Numbered from the stretch's first letter, positions 24,227 to 34,038 are shown. The stretch is DNA of 58,887 bases from CAZKRU01 sp964555235 (GCA_964555235.1 CAZKRU010000018.1:1-58887), one strand, 5' to 3'. The notes: generated from the letters alone by a model not told the origin. Program-made: numbers and translations.

Positions 24227-24784
24227 ATGAATGAGCGGTTTTACGAGGCTTGCTACCACAAGAGGCACAAGATTTTAGGGTATGAACTCGCCCCTTATTC
24301 GATGGCTACTGTTGTTGCCCTCCATGCAATGAAGTCGCCTTTCATTGAAAGCGATGCTCCCATTGAACCTGATTCGCTTTTGATCGCTCTCAAGATTTGC
24401 GCTCACGGCGTTCCTTTTACTTTCCCGTCATTCAAACCGAAGGCTCGGGATCGTTGGAATGGATGGAAGATGAAGCGGGATCAAGTCTTCTTCGTTGAGC
24501 AATGCCTCAGATTTAAAGCCTACGTTGACGATCACTGTTCGGTTCCTGAGTTTTGGGAGGACGATACTGACTCCGAAAAACCCAAAAAGAAACTCTCCGC
24601 GCCGTGGGCTCTTTCTCGCGTCGCTCAGTTATTGACACAGACGACTTTAACACACCGCGAAGCTTGGACCCTGCCCCTCGGTTATGCCTTCTGGTTGGCT
24701 GGGGCTGTCTCCGAAATCAGGGGATCAGAGGTCCGATTCTTCGACGAGTCGCAAGTGGAAGGGCTGAGTCATGGAGAAAATTGA
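24227..24784 (+). CDS. Possible tail assembly chaperone
   Basis: 185 aa, helical, directly before and overlapping the tape measure gene by 14 bp, the usual place of tail assembly chaperones. APWALSRVAQLLTQTTLTHR and TLPLGYAFWLAGAVSEIRGS stand out. No second frame or slippery sequence was found by eye. Confidence 0.5.
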   Translation: MNERFYEACYHKRHKILGYELAPYSMATVVALHAMKSPFIESDAPIEPDSLLIALKICAHGVPFTFPSFKPKARDRWNGWKMKRDQVFFVEQCLRFKAYVDDHCSVPEFWEDDTDSEKPKKKLSAPWALSRVAQLLTQTTLTHREAWTLPLGYAFWLAGAVSEIRGSEVRFFDESQVEGLSHGEN

Positions 24785-26291
24785 AGCAGAATTAGGATTA
24801 AAGATAGGAGCCTTTCAATCAGGGCTCGCGACTGCGCGTAACCAGGCTTCGAAGTTTGCGGCGGATGTTAAGGGAACGATCAGCGGGCAACTTGCCGGAA
24901 TGCTCGGAGCTGGAGCGATCTTTGCAGGATTCGCGAAAGCAATCGACACCGCCGATCAGCTACAGGATCTTTCCGACCGACTTGGAGTTGCCTCCGATAC
25001 GCTTCAGAAATTCGGAAACGAAGCGGCGAAAAACGGTTCGAGTTTGGAGGGCATGGGAAACGGCATCAAGTTCTTGATGAAGAACTCCTCGAATGCTCTC
25101 GCGGGGAATGAGGAATTGCGCGGGTCATTTGCAAAGCTCGGGATCTCTCTTGAAGATCTTCAGAACCTTTCCACAGAAGACCTTTTGGTGAAAGTCGGAG
25201 CCGGGCTCAATAACGCATCCAGTGACGGCGAACGCATGGCGCTTGCGATGCAGGTTTTAGGAAAAGCCGGAGGGGAATTGATTCCCACTCTCCGAGGTGT
25301 GGCCGATGGTTCGATCCAATTAAGTGAGGGAATGAGCAAAGAGACCATCGCGAATCTCGGACGCCTCAAGGACACATTTCAAGACATTCAAGTTTCAATG
25401 ACCAATTTTTTTGCGTCGTTGATTATGGGCGTTCAAAAGAGCGCGATAGGAATCGCCTACCTATGGGACGTTATGTCGAAGGGGCGAGATGAGGCCGACA
25501 GGCTCGCAAAGATCCGCATCGACAACATGAACGTGGTAGGTCCGAGCAGGGGAGGTGGTGGGGTTCAAGATATTGAAGAAGTCAAATCGAAACGCGAGTT
25601 GATCGACCTCGAAAAAGAACTTGCAGAAATCCAGAACGAAGCGAACCGCAAACGATTGGATGCCGAGCAACAAATCGTCCAACTCGCGAACGAGCGTTTT
25701 GCGTTAAATCAAAAACTTTCGGAAACCAAAGACGTTGATGAGGCGGAGAAAATCAAGCGCGAGATCCTTTCAAAATCGAAGGAGATCGAATCTCTCAAAG
25801 ATCAGATGACCAAGGAGAAGGAACGGGCTGACGAAGAGGCAACGCGCAAGCAAGAAAAAGCGGATAAGGACGCCGCGAAGAAGTCGGAAGATGAGAAAGA
25901 AAAAGCCGACCGACTCCGACAAAAGCAGGAAGAATTCGACCTCGAAACGCAAATCCTCGAAGCGCGAGCAGCGGGAGACAAGGAAGCGGAAGCATCCCTT
26001 CAGCGTCAGCTCGAACTCATGAAGGGAATGGATGAAGGTCTTTCCGAGGATCAAATCAATCGCCGCGTTGATGCGGAGGAAGCGGCCAAGAAAGAGAAAG
26101 ACGACTCCTCGAAATATCGAGTAGCAGTCACAGCAAGCTCACTCGCTCGAATCGGTGGCGGTGGGAATTTCGTCGCGGGATCGGACCCCGTTCTAAAAGA
26201 GAACCAAGAACACACGAAGCTTTTAAAAGAGATCGCGCAGGTTCTCAAAGAGCAAAACGAACAGACATCCGTTGTCGCAACCTTTGGATAA
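24771..26291 (+). CDS. Tail tape measure protein
   Basis: 506 aa. The N-terminal AELGLKIGAFQSGLATARNQ is the common opening of tape measure proteins, followed by hydrophobic Ala/Gly segments (ISGQLAGMLGAGAIFAGFAK), then long coiled coils (about 270-430). It sets tail length; with the general scaling of about 0.15 nm per residue this predicts a tail of roughly 75 nm. Confidence 0.88.
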   Translation: MEKIEAELGLKIGAFQSGLATARNQASKFAADVKGTISGQLAGMLGAGAIFAGFAKAIDTADQLQDLSDRLGVASDTLQKFGNEAAKNGSSLEGMGNGIKFLMKNSSNALAGNEELRGSFAKLGISLEDLQNLSTEDLLVKVGAGLNNASSDGERMALAMQVLGKAGGELIPTLRGVADGSIQLSEGMSKETIANLGRLKDTFQDIQVSMTNFFASLIMGVQKSAIGIAYLWDVMSKGRDEADRLAKIRIDNMNVVGPSRGGGGVQDIEEVKSKRELIDLEKELAEIQNEANRKRLDAEQQIVQLANERFALNQKLSETKDVDEAEKIKREILSKSKEIESLKDQMTKEKERADEEATRKQEKADKDAAKKSEDEKEKADRLRQKQEEFDLETQILEARAAGDKEAEASLQRQLELMKGMDEGLSEDQINRRVDAEEAAKKEKDDSSKYRVAVTASSLARIGGGGNFVAGSDPVLKENQEHTKLLKEIAQVLKEQNEQTSVVATFG

Positions 26292-26294
26292 AAA

Positions 26295-27017
26295 ATGCCA
26301 GCCGTTTATCAAGGATTAATCGAAGGACTCGTCAAGCAGCCGGGGGAAAGTTTCACTCAGGACGAAACGGGCATCATCGAGGCGAAGCTGAACTATCTTT
26401 GCAAGTGGGAAGAGGTTATGAACCTGCTTCCAAAGAAAGGCTCTCCACATCCCGAGTTTCCGAATCTTACTTTAAAAAGTGCGAACGTAAAAAAAGACAA
26501 ACTTTCGCGAGCGCAAATTGACTGCTCATACTCCGGGTTGAGCGAAGTTCCAAAACCCGAAGATGACGAGGATTCTCCCGAGCAGCTTTACACGACTTAC
26601 GAGCTAATCGCCGGAACAAGTACCGAGCCGATTGGAACTCTGTCAAAGTTAAACCTCACGTCAGAGGACATGCTGGCTTTGAGCCTTTGGCAAAACAATC
26701 CAGACGATCCTGATTTGAATGGATGGACACCCAAAAGTCCGAACACTCCTGTCAGCGTGAGCACTTATTTAGGTTATCTCGCGCAAGGGATTACTGACTA
26801 TCTTGTTTGTGGCCTAACTTGGCGTGTGACTTCATTTGAAGCGGTCCCCCCATCGATCAGCCGAGTCGGGAAAACTTCATCACCAAGCGGTCCCGCCCCC
26901 TCAGGGAGTTGGCTTTTGATTGGTGTCTCTGCCTCTCAGGAAGGCAAATGGTGGAGAGTTTCGCGTGAATGGCGGGCGGGTGGTCCGGCTGGATGGAATA
27001 AGGAGATTTACGGGTGA
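26295..27017 (+). CDS. Tail-tip region protein, unknown
   Basis: 240 aa. Beta-rich, with CKWEEVMNLLPKKGSPHPEF and a C-terminal WLLIGVSASQEGKWWRVSRE. The gene order (after tape measure, before a fibre-like gene) suggests a distal tail or baseplate component. No family recognised. Confidence 0.55.
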   Translation: MPAVYQGLIEGLVKQPGESFTQDETGIIEAKLNYLCKWEEVMNLLPKKGSPHPEFPNLTLKSANVKKDKLSRAQIDCSYSGLSEVPKPEDDEDSPEQLYTTYELIAGTSTEPIGTLSKLNLTSEDMLALSLWQNNPDDPDLNGWTPKSPNTPVSVSTYLGYLAQGITDYLVCGLTWRVTSFEAVPPSISRVGKTSSPSGPAPSGSWLLIGVSASQEGKWWRVSREWRAGGPAGWNKEIYG

Positions 27018-28645
27018 GCACCACGATCAAACTTCCGCGAGTAAAGAAAGGCGAGATCGTAACGGCAGATGTTTTTAACGCGATGGCCGAAGCGATTGAA
27101 GCGGGGCAAGTCATCGTTCCGGCATCATCTGGATTGAATGTCATTGAGACGCCACAAGGCCGAATTCTTTCTGCGGTAAGGCAGCGAATAAAAAGCGGTG
27201 GTGGAGCAAACGATCCTCATCCTTTCAAGGTTTTGACGGCTGGATATTCTGGAGGAATTCCTCAGGTCAAAGTCACTCGCGGAGTCGTCATTGATACCGT
27301 CGATCCGTTTCCTGATTTCGAGAGCTTGACCGTTGCCGTGGCGGGTGCCGTCGCATCTATGGCGTCGGCTTTAGTTTCCGCAGCTGGTGGAAGTGGAGGA
27401 AGCGTTGACCTTTCCAGCCTTGAAAGCCTTGCGACGGATTTACTCGATCTTGAGAAAGAAAACTTCCGATACGTCAAACCGTACATCGGAGACTTCCTCC
27501 TGGATGATCCAAGCGACGGAGATTCCGATGATCTTCATGTCCCATATTTGAGCGTTGAGGACTCCGGGAATGTTTGGCTCAAGGTTGTTGCGAATGGCAC
27601 TTTCGATACGACGGTGAACCCTGACGAGCTCGAACTGATTTACCGGGTCGAAGATGAAGACCCGGAGAATTCAGACGAAGAGACTTACGTCAAAATCGCG
27701 AAGATCACCGTCACCATTAATGACGATGGGGATAAAATAATCTCTTCGATTGAGCAGTACGTTTCCGATGCGGTCTACAATCCACTTCGACCCGACGACA
27801 TCTTGGACATGATTGCGAGAATGGTTTCGGAGTTGATTGCATTGCTCGCGGGGCTGGCGACTGCGGCGATCTCGGCGCTCGGAGTATTGGCGGCAGAGCT
27901 GGCAGCACTCGCGGCGGAGCTTGCAGCACTGGCCGCAGCGGTTGCGGCAGCACAGGCAACGGCAGACGCAGCACTCGCGGCAGCGGCGGCGGCACTAGCG
28001 GCGGCAGAAGCAGCAATGGCAGCGGTTGAAGCACTGGCCGCAAGCCTTGTTGATTGCACTCTGGCGGTTAAGTTCGCCACGACCACGACCGGAAATTTAG
28101 TCGTTGCGGCAGCATGTGGAACGGGAAACCCGAAAGTAACCGTAGCCACTACGGGGATCACGGCAACCGATGGAACCAATAACAGTATTCTCACGCCGAC
28201 CGCTTTTTCAATCGCTGACTCGTCAGGGAATCTACTTTCCGAATCGAAGACGACTTTAACGATTCAAGATGCCTCCGGGAACAGCCTCGTTGCCAACAAA
28301 TCTGGTGCGACCGTCACGAACTCGGCGGGAGATTCGATGCAACTCACGGCGAATCACTTTGAGCAGGATGCGGCGGGAGGAGATAAGACAAAGATCAATC
28401 CCAACTATATCGAACTCGATTCTGGAGCAAACCAATTAAATGCGGATGCGACGATCATCAATTTATTTGACGCAACTAAATCAATGAATCTCTCAAAAGA
28501 TGGGATCGCATTCGATAACGGATCTGTGACCATTACCATTTCGATCTCTGGAGCATCCGGCCACGACATTGCATTCCGCGAAGTAGACATCTGCGTTGAC
28601 GGCACCGCGATGAAAATGATGGTCCTCGGGAGCGAACCCTACTAA
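27014..28645 (+). CDS. Large tail-tip/fibre-like protein
   Basis: 543 aa from a GTG overlapping the preceding stop (GTGA). A structured N-terminal half (about 1-270) is followed by a striking Ala-rich helix (about 280-345; repeats such as AALAAELAALAAAVAAAQAT), then beta-repeats with TTLTIQDASGNSLVANKSGA. The layout, a globular base, helical rod and beta tip, fits a central tail fibre or tip protein. Not assigned to a family. Confidence 0.6.
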   Translation: MSTTIKLPRVKKGEIVTADVFNAMAEAIEAGQVIVPASSGLNVIETPQGRILSAVRQRIKSGGGANDPHPFKVLTAGYSGGIPQVKVTRGVVIDTVDPFPDFESLTVAVAGAVASMASALVSAAGGSGGSVDLSSLESLATDLLDLEKENFRYVKPYIGDFLLDDPSDGDSDDLHVPYLSVEDSGNVWLKVVANGTFDTTVNPDELELIYRVEDEDPENSDEETYVKIAKITVTINDDGDKIISSIEQYVSDAVYNPLRPDDILDMIARMVSELIALLAGLATAAISALGVLAAELAALAAELAALAAAVAAAQATADAALAAAAAALAAAEAAMAAVEALAASLVDCTLAVKFATTTTGNLVVAAACGTGNPKVTVATTGITATDGTNNSILTPTAFSIADSSGNLLSESKTTLTIQDASGNSLVANKSGATVTNSAGDSMQLTANHFEQDAAGGDKTKINPNYIELDSGANQLNADATIINLFDATKSMNLSKDGIAFDNGSVTITISISGASGHDIAFREVDICVDGTAMKMMVLGSEPY

Positions 28646-29106
28646 TGAGCTCGCGCTGGCCGACTCCTTCAACTGAGGGTTCTTGTGTGGGCGTGTGCTG
28701 TATCGACGAGCCATGCGATCTCACGATGACGTTCACCGATGAGAACCGATGTGAAGACGACAACTTCGACGCCTATCTCTCATGGACGGATGAAAGCGGA
28801 TACCATGAGCGATTCTTAGGTCATGTAAATATGGTTTCCTCGCCTGCGGGTTGTTGCGGAGAAAGTTCTCCTGGTGTTCCTTGTCCCGAAACGGTCATTA
28901 CAATTGATTTTACAGTTGATCCTTCCGAGGTGAGTGCGTGTTGCAAGATCACGTTGGAGCTTCGATTCGTCTCTTCAAATTGTTGCAGCACGTTAGCTAA
29001 TTTTGTGTTGGAAGGACCGGGCGGAGAAATCACTTCGAGCGATTTCGGAGAGTCTGGAATTTCCGAAGAGTTTGACATTCGAGACATCTGCAACCCGGCA
29101 CCATGA
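28645..29106 (+). CDS. Cysteine-rich putative virion protein
   Basis: 153 aa with 13 cysteines, including paired Cys in VGVCC, AGCCG, SACCK and SNCCS. Beta-rich with ITIDFTVDPSEVSACCKITL. It begins on the last base of the previous stop (TAATG). Cytoplasmic phage proteins seldom hold so many Cys outside zinc sites, so disulfides in the mature tail are possible. Confidence 0.6.
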   Translation: MSSRWPTPSTEGSCVGVCCIDEPCDLTMTFTDENRCEDDNFDAYLSWTDESGYHERFLGHVNMVSSPAGCCGESSPGVPCPETVITIDFTVDPSEVSACCKITLELRFVSSNCCSTLANFVLEGPGGEITSSDFGESGISEEFDIRDICNPAP

Positions 29107-29519
29107 AACGAATCAAACTCAGTCAGATCGCGAGCAAAGCTCGAACCCGACCGGAGGGCTACGTTGAATACGTACTTTCACTCGGCAAGATCGTCGGGGA
29201 CTTTCTGGAATTAGAAGACCACGTTTTTAACGAGATCCGAAAGAAATACCGAGAGGAAACTCCCAAAGATCCGAAGCCCGAAGAGATGGTAAGAAACTTT
29301 TCACTAGCAATGGGGAAATGGATCAAGGCCGGATTCAAGGTTGTGGATCAGGAAAAACATAATGCGAGAGCGGCAATCTGTCAGGGAAACGAATTAACCC
29401 CGAAGTGTGATTTTTGGGAACCCGGAGCAAGGCTCGGCATGGGGAAGTGCAAAAAGTGCGGCTGCACGAAAATGAAGCTATGGCTGGCAACTGAGAAATG
29501 CCCCGTCGATAAGTGGTAA
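29103..29519 (+). CDS. Zinc-ribbon tail-region protein
   Basis: 138 aa. The helical N-terminal part is followed by CQGNELTPKCDFWEP and CKKCGCTKMKLWLATEKCP, a small zinc-binding module common in tailed phages and usually ending in CP...W, as here (CPVDKW). Function unknown; expected role in tail assembly. Confidence 0.65.
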   Translation: MKRIKLSQIASKARTRPEGYVEYVLSLGKIVGDFLELEDHVFNEIRKKYREETPKDPKPEEMVRNFSLAMGKWIKAGFKVVDQEKHNARAAICQGNELTPKCDFWEPGARLGMGKCKKCGCTKMKLWLATEKCPVDKW

Positions 29520-29540
29520 GGTTGACATCTCTCGGCTTTC

Positions 29541-29963
29541 ATGGCCGCGACCTCAACCTACTCAAGAAATTTACATTTAGATTTAATTCTCGGGACAGTT
29601 GTCGCGGGCTGGACTCGTCCGAGCGCTCTCAATACGGTTTACGTCGGACTTTATACCACACTACCTGACAGCGTAGGCGCGAGCGGCGTTGAGGTGACGG
29701 GTGGATCTTATGCGCGAATCGCAGTCACGAATAATTCAACCAATTTCCCGGCAGCTTCCGCAGGAGTTAAATCAATCGCTGGCGGAACAAAGAGTTTCAC
29801 TACTGCGACGGCAGATTGGGGAACAGTTGTCGGCTTTGGAATCTTTGATGCAGTGAGCGGTGGAAATCTTCTTTATCACGGTCCGATTTCTCCAAGTGTT
29901 GCTATTGCAAATACGCAAACCGCACAAATCATTGACGGCGGCATTTCCGTCTCAGCGGTTTAA
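29541..29963 (+). CDS. Tail fibre-like protein
   Basis: 140 aa of the family with TRPSALNTVYVGLYTTLPDS then VEVTGGSYARIAVTNNSTNF, a frequent phage tail protein domain. A paralogue with the same layout is at 34,982. The leader is TTGACAT...CATGGCCG with no good ribosome-binding site. Confidence 0.7.
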   Translation: MAATSTYSRNLHLDLILGTVVAGWTRPSALNTVYVGLYTTLPDSVGASGVEVTGGSYARIAVTNNSTNFPAASAGVKSIAGGTKSFTTATADWGTVVGFGIFDAVSGGNLLYHGPISPSVAIANTQTAQIIDGGISVSAV

Positions 29964-29978
29964 AGAAAGGGCGATTAA

Positions 29979-30722
29979 ATGCCCACCGACATCACGGGAA
30001 CAGCCGGGATAGTTTTTAGCGCAAGCGGCGACATTTTAACCATTCCGGTAATCAAAGGCGGGATTGCTCCGATTCAGTTTGAGGCTTTAGGATCGCTTCA
30101 ATCTGTCATTATTGGCCGAGGGCGGCGCCTATTCATTGATTTGGACGATCAACGATTTGTTGCGAGTGCAGGTCACAGGAACCCCATCGCTTCGATTGAT
30201 GCTCGACGCGGGGACAAGATTCGGTTTGACGTTTATTTCGCGCAGGATGGCCGCGTTGTTGAACTTGGTTCGGGTGCTACTGGAAAGATGGGAGTCAAGG
30301 TAAAGGGTCAATACGATGACGACTATATTGCAAGCGATTTGGCTTGGCAGGTCTCAGGAACCGGGACCGACCGATTTTACACTTTTTACCTCGATCTAAA
30401 CACGGTCGAAATTAACGAACTCCTCGGACACAACCCGCCTGACTTCGCGAACGACAAAGAAAAGGTCGAGTGCGTCTTTGAAGTTCAATGGATCGACGGC
30501 GTTGGGATTCTTTCGACGAAAGCGATTCCCTTCTGGCTTTACAACGACGTGAACAAAGGCGGTGAGGGAGATGTAGTTGTCGCCAATCCTGACGGTTGGG
30601 CAACTGTTCCCGCGTCAGCCGGGGCCGCAGGCATCGCCGGAAGCGTCGCCTACGACACTGATTATTTTTATGTCTGCGTGACGGGCAACACTTGGAAGCG
30701 GACTCCCTTGACAACTTGGTAA
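29979..30722 (+). CDS. Tail protein with fibre-tip motif
   Basis: 247 aa, beta-sandwich-like; the C-terminal GSVAYDTDYFYVCVTGNTWK is a short motif found at the ends of many phage fibre proteins. Probably a structural tail-tip component. Confidence 0.65.
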   Translation: MPTDITGTAGIVFSASGDILTIPVIKGGIAPIQFEALGSLQSVIIGRGRRLFIDLDDQRFVASAGHRNPIASIDARRGDKIRFDVYFAQDGRVVELGSGATGKMGVKVKGQYDDDYIASDLAWQVSGTGTDRFYTFYLDLNTVEINELLGHNPPDFANDKEKVECVFEVQWIDGVGILSTKAIPFWLYNDVNKGGEGDVVVANPDGWATVPASAGAAGIAGSVAYDTDYFYVCVTGNTWKRTPLTTW

Positions 30723-30726
30723 TCCT

Positions 30727-32532
30727 ATGGCCGCAAAAGATTTTAAATTCACACGCAGAAACGCAGGAAACACCTCGTTTGAGATCGTGACTCTCGCTGA
30801 TCCCGGCGCGGATAAGATTCTGAAGATTTGGGCTGACGGAACTTTAGAATGGATTGATGAGCCTACAGGCGGAATCGGCGACTTGCTTTCAACGAATAAT
30901 CTTTCGGATCTTGATGACGCTTCGGATGCTCGCGACAATTTAGGGCTCGGCGATAGTGCGACGCAAGACGTAGGAACCGGATCAGGAACCGTGGCGGCGG
31001 GAAATGATTCTCGGATTACCGGGGCGGCTCAGAAATCAGCGAACTTGATCGACTTGGCTGATGCGGAAACCGCCCGAACAAATCTTGGTCTTGGCACTGC
31101 CGCGACTTTTGCATCTACCGCATTTGCGGCAGCAGGATCGATCCTTACGTCATTATTGACGATGGCGACAGCGAGAATCATCGGTCGATCAACGGCAGGA
31201 ACGGGAGCGCCGGAAGAAATCACGATAGGTTCTGGATTGTCTCTTTCGGGTGGCGTGCTGTCTGCCACGGGTAGCGGCAGTGGAGACATGATCGGATCGA
31301 ATAATCTTTCTGATGTCGCCAGCGCATCTACGTCGAGGACGAATCTCGGGCTCGGAAATTCTGCAACCAAGAATGTTGGAACCAGTGCTGGCACTGTAGC
31401 GGAGGGGGATGATTCCAGAATCGTCGGAGCCCTGCAAAGTCTCATTCGTGGAAAATCGGTCTTTGTTGATGGAAGCGGTGCCGCCGCTACGGATACACGG
31501 ACGAGCCTTGATCGACATGATGAATCAAAGCCGTTCGTCACAATTTCCGCAGCAATCACCGCCGCCGCCAGCGGAGAGACGGTTATCGTTCTTCCGGGTA
31601 CGTATGCCGAAAAAGTCATCTTGAAGACGGGGGTTAATCTTCATTTCTTCAACGGTGCAAAAGTATCATTCCCGGCAGCGGCTAATAACGATTGCGCGTT
31701 GAATGACAATAATGCAGCGGTGGTTTGTTTTATTACTGGATTTGGAGAATTTGAAGTTACTGACGCGGGGAATGCGTTCACCGGAAATCAAGGGCTCAGA
31801 ATCCAGCACGCATCAACAGTCCTCAAAATTCAGTGCAAGAGCATCAAAGGAGCGGATCGAGGAATCAGCCAAGAGGCAGCGGCGACGATTGAAGTTTGGG
31901 GAGATGTCGATTCTGGAACCGCAGAAGCCATTCGATGCGGTGGTGGCACGCAGATCCTTCACGGCACTTGTATTGGAAGCGGCGTCAACGGGGCCGTTTG
32001 TACCGCAGGAACGCAGACAATTTACGGGAATGTTATTTCTACGGGCCGATGCGCGATTTCGAGTGGAGGCACGCAAAACATTTATGGGAATGTCACCTCT
32101 ACCGGAGAGATCGCAGCCAGTGCGGAAGGTGGCACTCAAAACATCTACGGGAATTGCAGGGCATCAGCGTCCGGGGCTCCTGGAGCTTATTGCGCGAGTG
32201 GCGCACAGCTTATCGTTGGCGACATTACATCGTCCTTGTTCCCGGCTGCGTACCTTGAAACAACCGGATCAGGCACTCAAGAACTTCGAAATGGAACCCT
32301 CACAGGCGGAACGAATAAAGCCGCCGTCGAATTTGCGTCAGGAACGACCACCAAGACGCTTAGAATCACGAATTGCACGTTGATCCCGAATGGAACCGCC
32401 CCCGCCGCCATTGCCGCCGCAGGAGCCCAGAACGTGAGGGTTTCCCACTGCCGATCCACTTTAGTCATCGAAGGAACCAACGTCACAAACCTCATTGATG
32501 CGGGATTTAATGTGGTGGATACGAGCGTTTAA
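30727..32532 (+). CDS. Tail fibre / beta-helix tailspike-like protein
   Basis: 601 aa. Short N-terminal adaptor (AAKDFKFTRRNAGNTS), then three tail-fibre repeats of the NNLSDLDDASDARDNLGLG type (about 55-245), then a beta-helix of the pectate-lyase kind starting KPFVTISAAITAAASGETVI, with repeats GGTQNIYGNV every 20-25 residues. It should contact the host surface, possibly with glycan specificity. No catalytic residues were identified. Confidence 0.8.
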   Translation: MAAKDFKFTRRNAGNTSFEIVTLADPGADKILKIWADGTLEWIDEPTGGIGDLLSTNNLSDLDDASDARDNLGLGDSATQDVGTGSGTVAAGNDSRITGAAQKSANLIDLADAETARTNLGLGTAATFASTAFAAAGSILTSLLTMATARIIGRSTAGTGAPEEITIGSGLSLSGGVLSATGSGSGDMIGSNNLSDVASASTSRTNLGLGNSATKNVGTSAGTVAEGDDSRIVGALQSLIRGKSVFVDGSGAAATDTRTSLDRHDESKPFVTISAAITAAASGETVIVLPGTYAEKVILKTGVNLHFFNGAKVSFPAAANNDCALNDNNAAVVCFITGFGEFEVTDAGNAFTGNQGLRIQHASTVLKIQCKSIKGADRGISQEAAATIEVWGDVDSGTAEAIRCGGGTQILHGTCIGSGVNGAVCTAGTQTIYGNVISTGRCAISSGGTQNIYGNVTSTGEIAASAEGGTQNIYGNCRASASGAPGAYCASGAQLIVGDITSSLFPAAYLETTGSGTQELRNGTLTGGTNKAAVEFASGTTTKTLRITNCTLIPNGTAPAAIAAAGAQNVRVSHCRSTLVIEGTNVTNLIDAGFNVVDTSV

Positions 32533-32540
32533 GGAGTATT

Positions 32541-33062
32541 ATGGCTACAGCAAAAGATTTGATTCTGACTCGATGGAATGCAGCGAATGATGGCAAAGAG
32601 GACATTCTCGTTGCAGATGTGGCGAGCTCAATTTTCATGCTCGATTCATCCAGTAATCCGACATTGGTTACGCTTGGACCCGGATTTGTCTTGGCGAGTG
32701 GGGTGCTATGTCATCGGTGGCAGATAACCGTCGCTCTCGGTGATGAAACAACCACAATCACCACGGGTCTTAAACTTACTTTTCGGATGGATGCTAAGGT
32801 CGTCTTGACAGAAGTCCGATCCAGCGTGGTGACGGTTTCGAGTTCTGGAGTAGTCACAATGGATCTCAAGGAAAGCGGGACTACGGTTCTTTCAACGCTT
32901 CCTTCGATTGACGCTTCTGAAAAAACATCATTGACCGGAACTCCTGCGGTTATTTCCGATGCAAATCTTGCGGACGATGCGGAAATGACGGCTGAAGTCA
33001 CAGCGGCGGGTACAGGAGCTAAGGGGGCGAAAATGATTCTTATCGGATACATCGTGCCGTGA
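32541..33062 (+). CDS. Tail accessory protein
   Basis: 173 aa. The N-terminus ATAKDLILTRWNAANDGKED resembles the first residues of the 601-aa fibre, which suggests a shared attachment segment. The rest is beta-rich. Its stop overlaps a GTG start. Confidence 0.6.
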   Translation: MATAKDLILTRWNAANDGKEDILVADVASSIFMLDSSSNPTLVTLGPGFVLASGVLCHRWQITVALGDETTTITTGLKLTFRMDAKVVLTEVRSSVVTVSSSGVVTMDLKESGTTVLSTLPSIDASEKTSLTGTPAVISDANLADDAEMTAEVTAAGTGAKGAKMILIGYIVP

Positions 33063-33787
33063 GTTTTCTTTTAAATCCGTTTCGGTTTGCGGTTGTCGGT
33101 GGGGGTCCTCCATCAACGAATCAAGTTTCATGGCATTCGGGAGATGAGTCATATTCTGACACGGCTTGCACTACGCTACAAAGCACAGATGCAGGAAGTG
33201 TAGCAGCTATGAAAGATCGCTCAGGAAATGGAAATCACATAATCCAAGCGACTGGAAGCAATCAGCCGATTTTAAAAACGTCACAAATCAACTCACTTCC
33301 GATTGTTCGATTTGATGGGTCGAACGACGAGCTCGCGAATGGATCGTTTTCCTTGAGTCAGCCGTTCACTGTCTATTTAGTTTATAAGCCAGTTTCATGG
33401 GGTGCAGGATCTCGCGACGTGATGGCCTTTTCGACAACCGGAAACGGTGTTCGTTGGCAGCGGTCTTCCTCTCAAATGCAATTATGGCCCGGATCTACAG
33501 CTATCACAGATTCAGATCATTCGACAGGATCATTTTATCTTGTTGCGTTGAAGTTCAACGGAAGCTCATCAGCTCAACAGACGAATAATAACACTGAAGT
33601 TACGGGCGGCAGTGGATCGGGTTCAGCGGGTTTTGATTATCTCGGATCAGGAAATGGACAACAATGGTCTCAGATCGACGTAGCTGAACGATTGATTTAT
33701 GGGGCCGCTCACACCTTTTCTTCGGGTGATGGACTACTTACTCGCCAATACTTAAACAGCAAATACGCGCTCGGACTGGGAATCTAA
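33059..33787 (+). CDS. LamG/concanavalin-like tail protein
   Basis: 242 aa from a GTG overlapping the previous stop. VAAMKDRSGNGNHIIQATGS, LPIVRFDGSNDELANGSFSL and FTVYLVYKPVSW follow the strand order of LamG-like jellyrolls, often carbohydrate-binding. Likely part of the adsorption apparatus. Confidence 0.72.
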   Translation: MSFLLNPFRFAVVGGGPPSTNQVSWHSGDESYSDTACTTLQSTDAGSVAAMKDRSGNGNHIIQATGSNQPILKTSQINSLPIVRFDGSNDELANGSFSLSQPFTVYLVYKPVSWGAGSRDVMAFSTTGNGVRWQRSSSQMQLWPGSTAITDSDHSTGSFYLVALKFNGSSSAQQTNNNTEVTGGSGSGSAGFDYLGSGNGQQWSQIDVAERLIYGAAHTFSSGDGLLTRQYLNSKYALGLGI

Positions 33788-34030
33788 ATGAAAATCATTC
33801 CATGCACCAAAGCAGAATTTGAGGCTCTTAACGCGAAAGCTTTGGAAGAGTTTCGGAGACGCGGGGGTCACGCGGAGAGGTGGTGCAATCCAATCATTCA
33901 TCCCGAGACAGGAGAGTACGGATTCACGGTCGAAGAGAAAATCGAAAGCGTTTTAGAGACTCACGAAAAATCCAAAAAAATCGACTTAACGGAGGACTGG
34001 CGTCCTCCCGTTGACAAGAATGCAATTTGA
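33788..34030 (+). CDS. Small hypothetical protein
   Basis: 80 aa, starts directly after the preceding stop. Hydrophilic, ending in LTEDWRPPVDKNAI. No family recognised. Confidence 0.55.
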   Translation: MKIIPCTKAEFEALNAKALEEFRRRGGHAERWCNPIIHPETGEYGFTVEEKIESVLETHEKSKKIDLTEDWRPPVDKNAI

Positions 34031-34038
34031 GAAATCCA

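Noticed and set aside
24227..24784. Programmed frameshift in the tail chaperone gene
   Set aside because: No slippery heptamer or alternative extension ending before the tape measure gene was found by eye.
31029..31619. 196-aa open frame antisense to the fibre gene
   Set aside because: Low-complexity mirror of the fibre repeats; no start signal or family.
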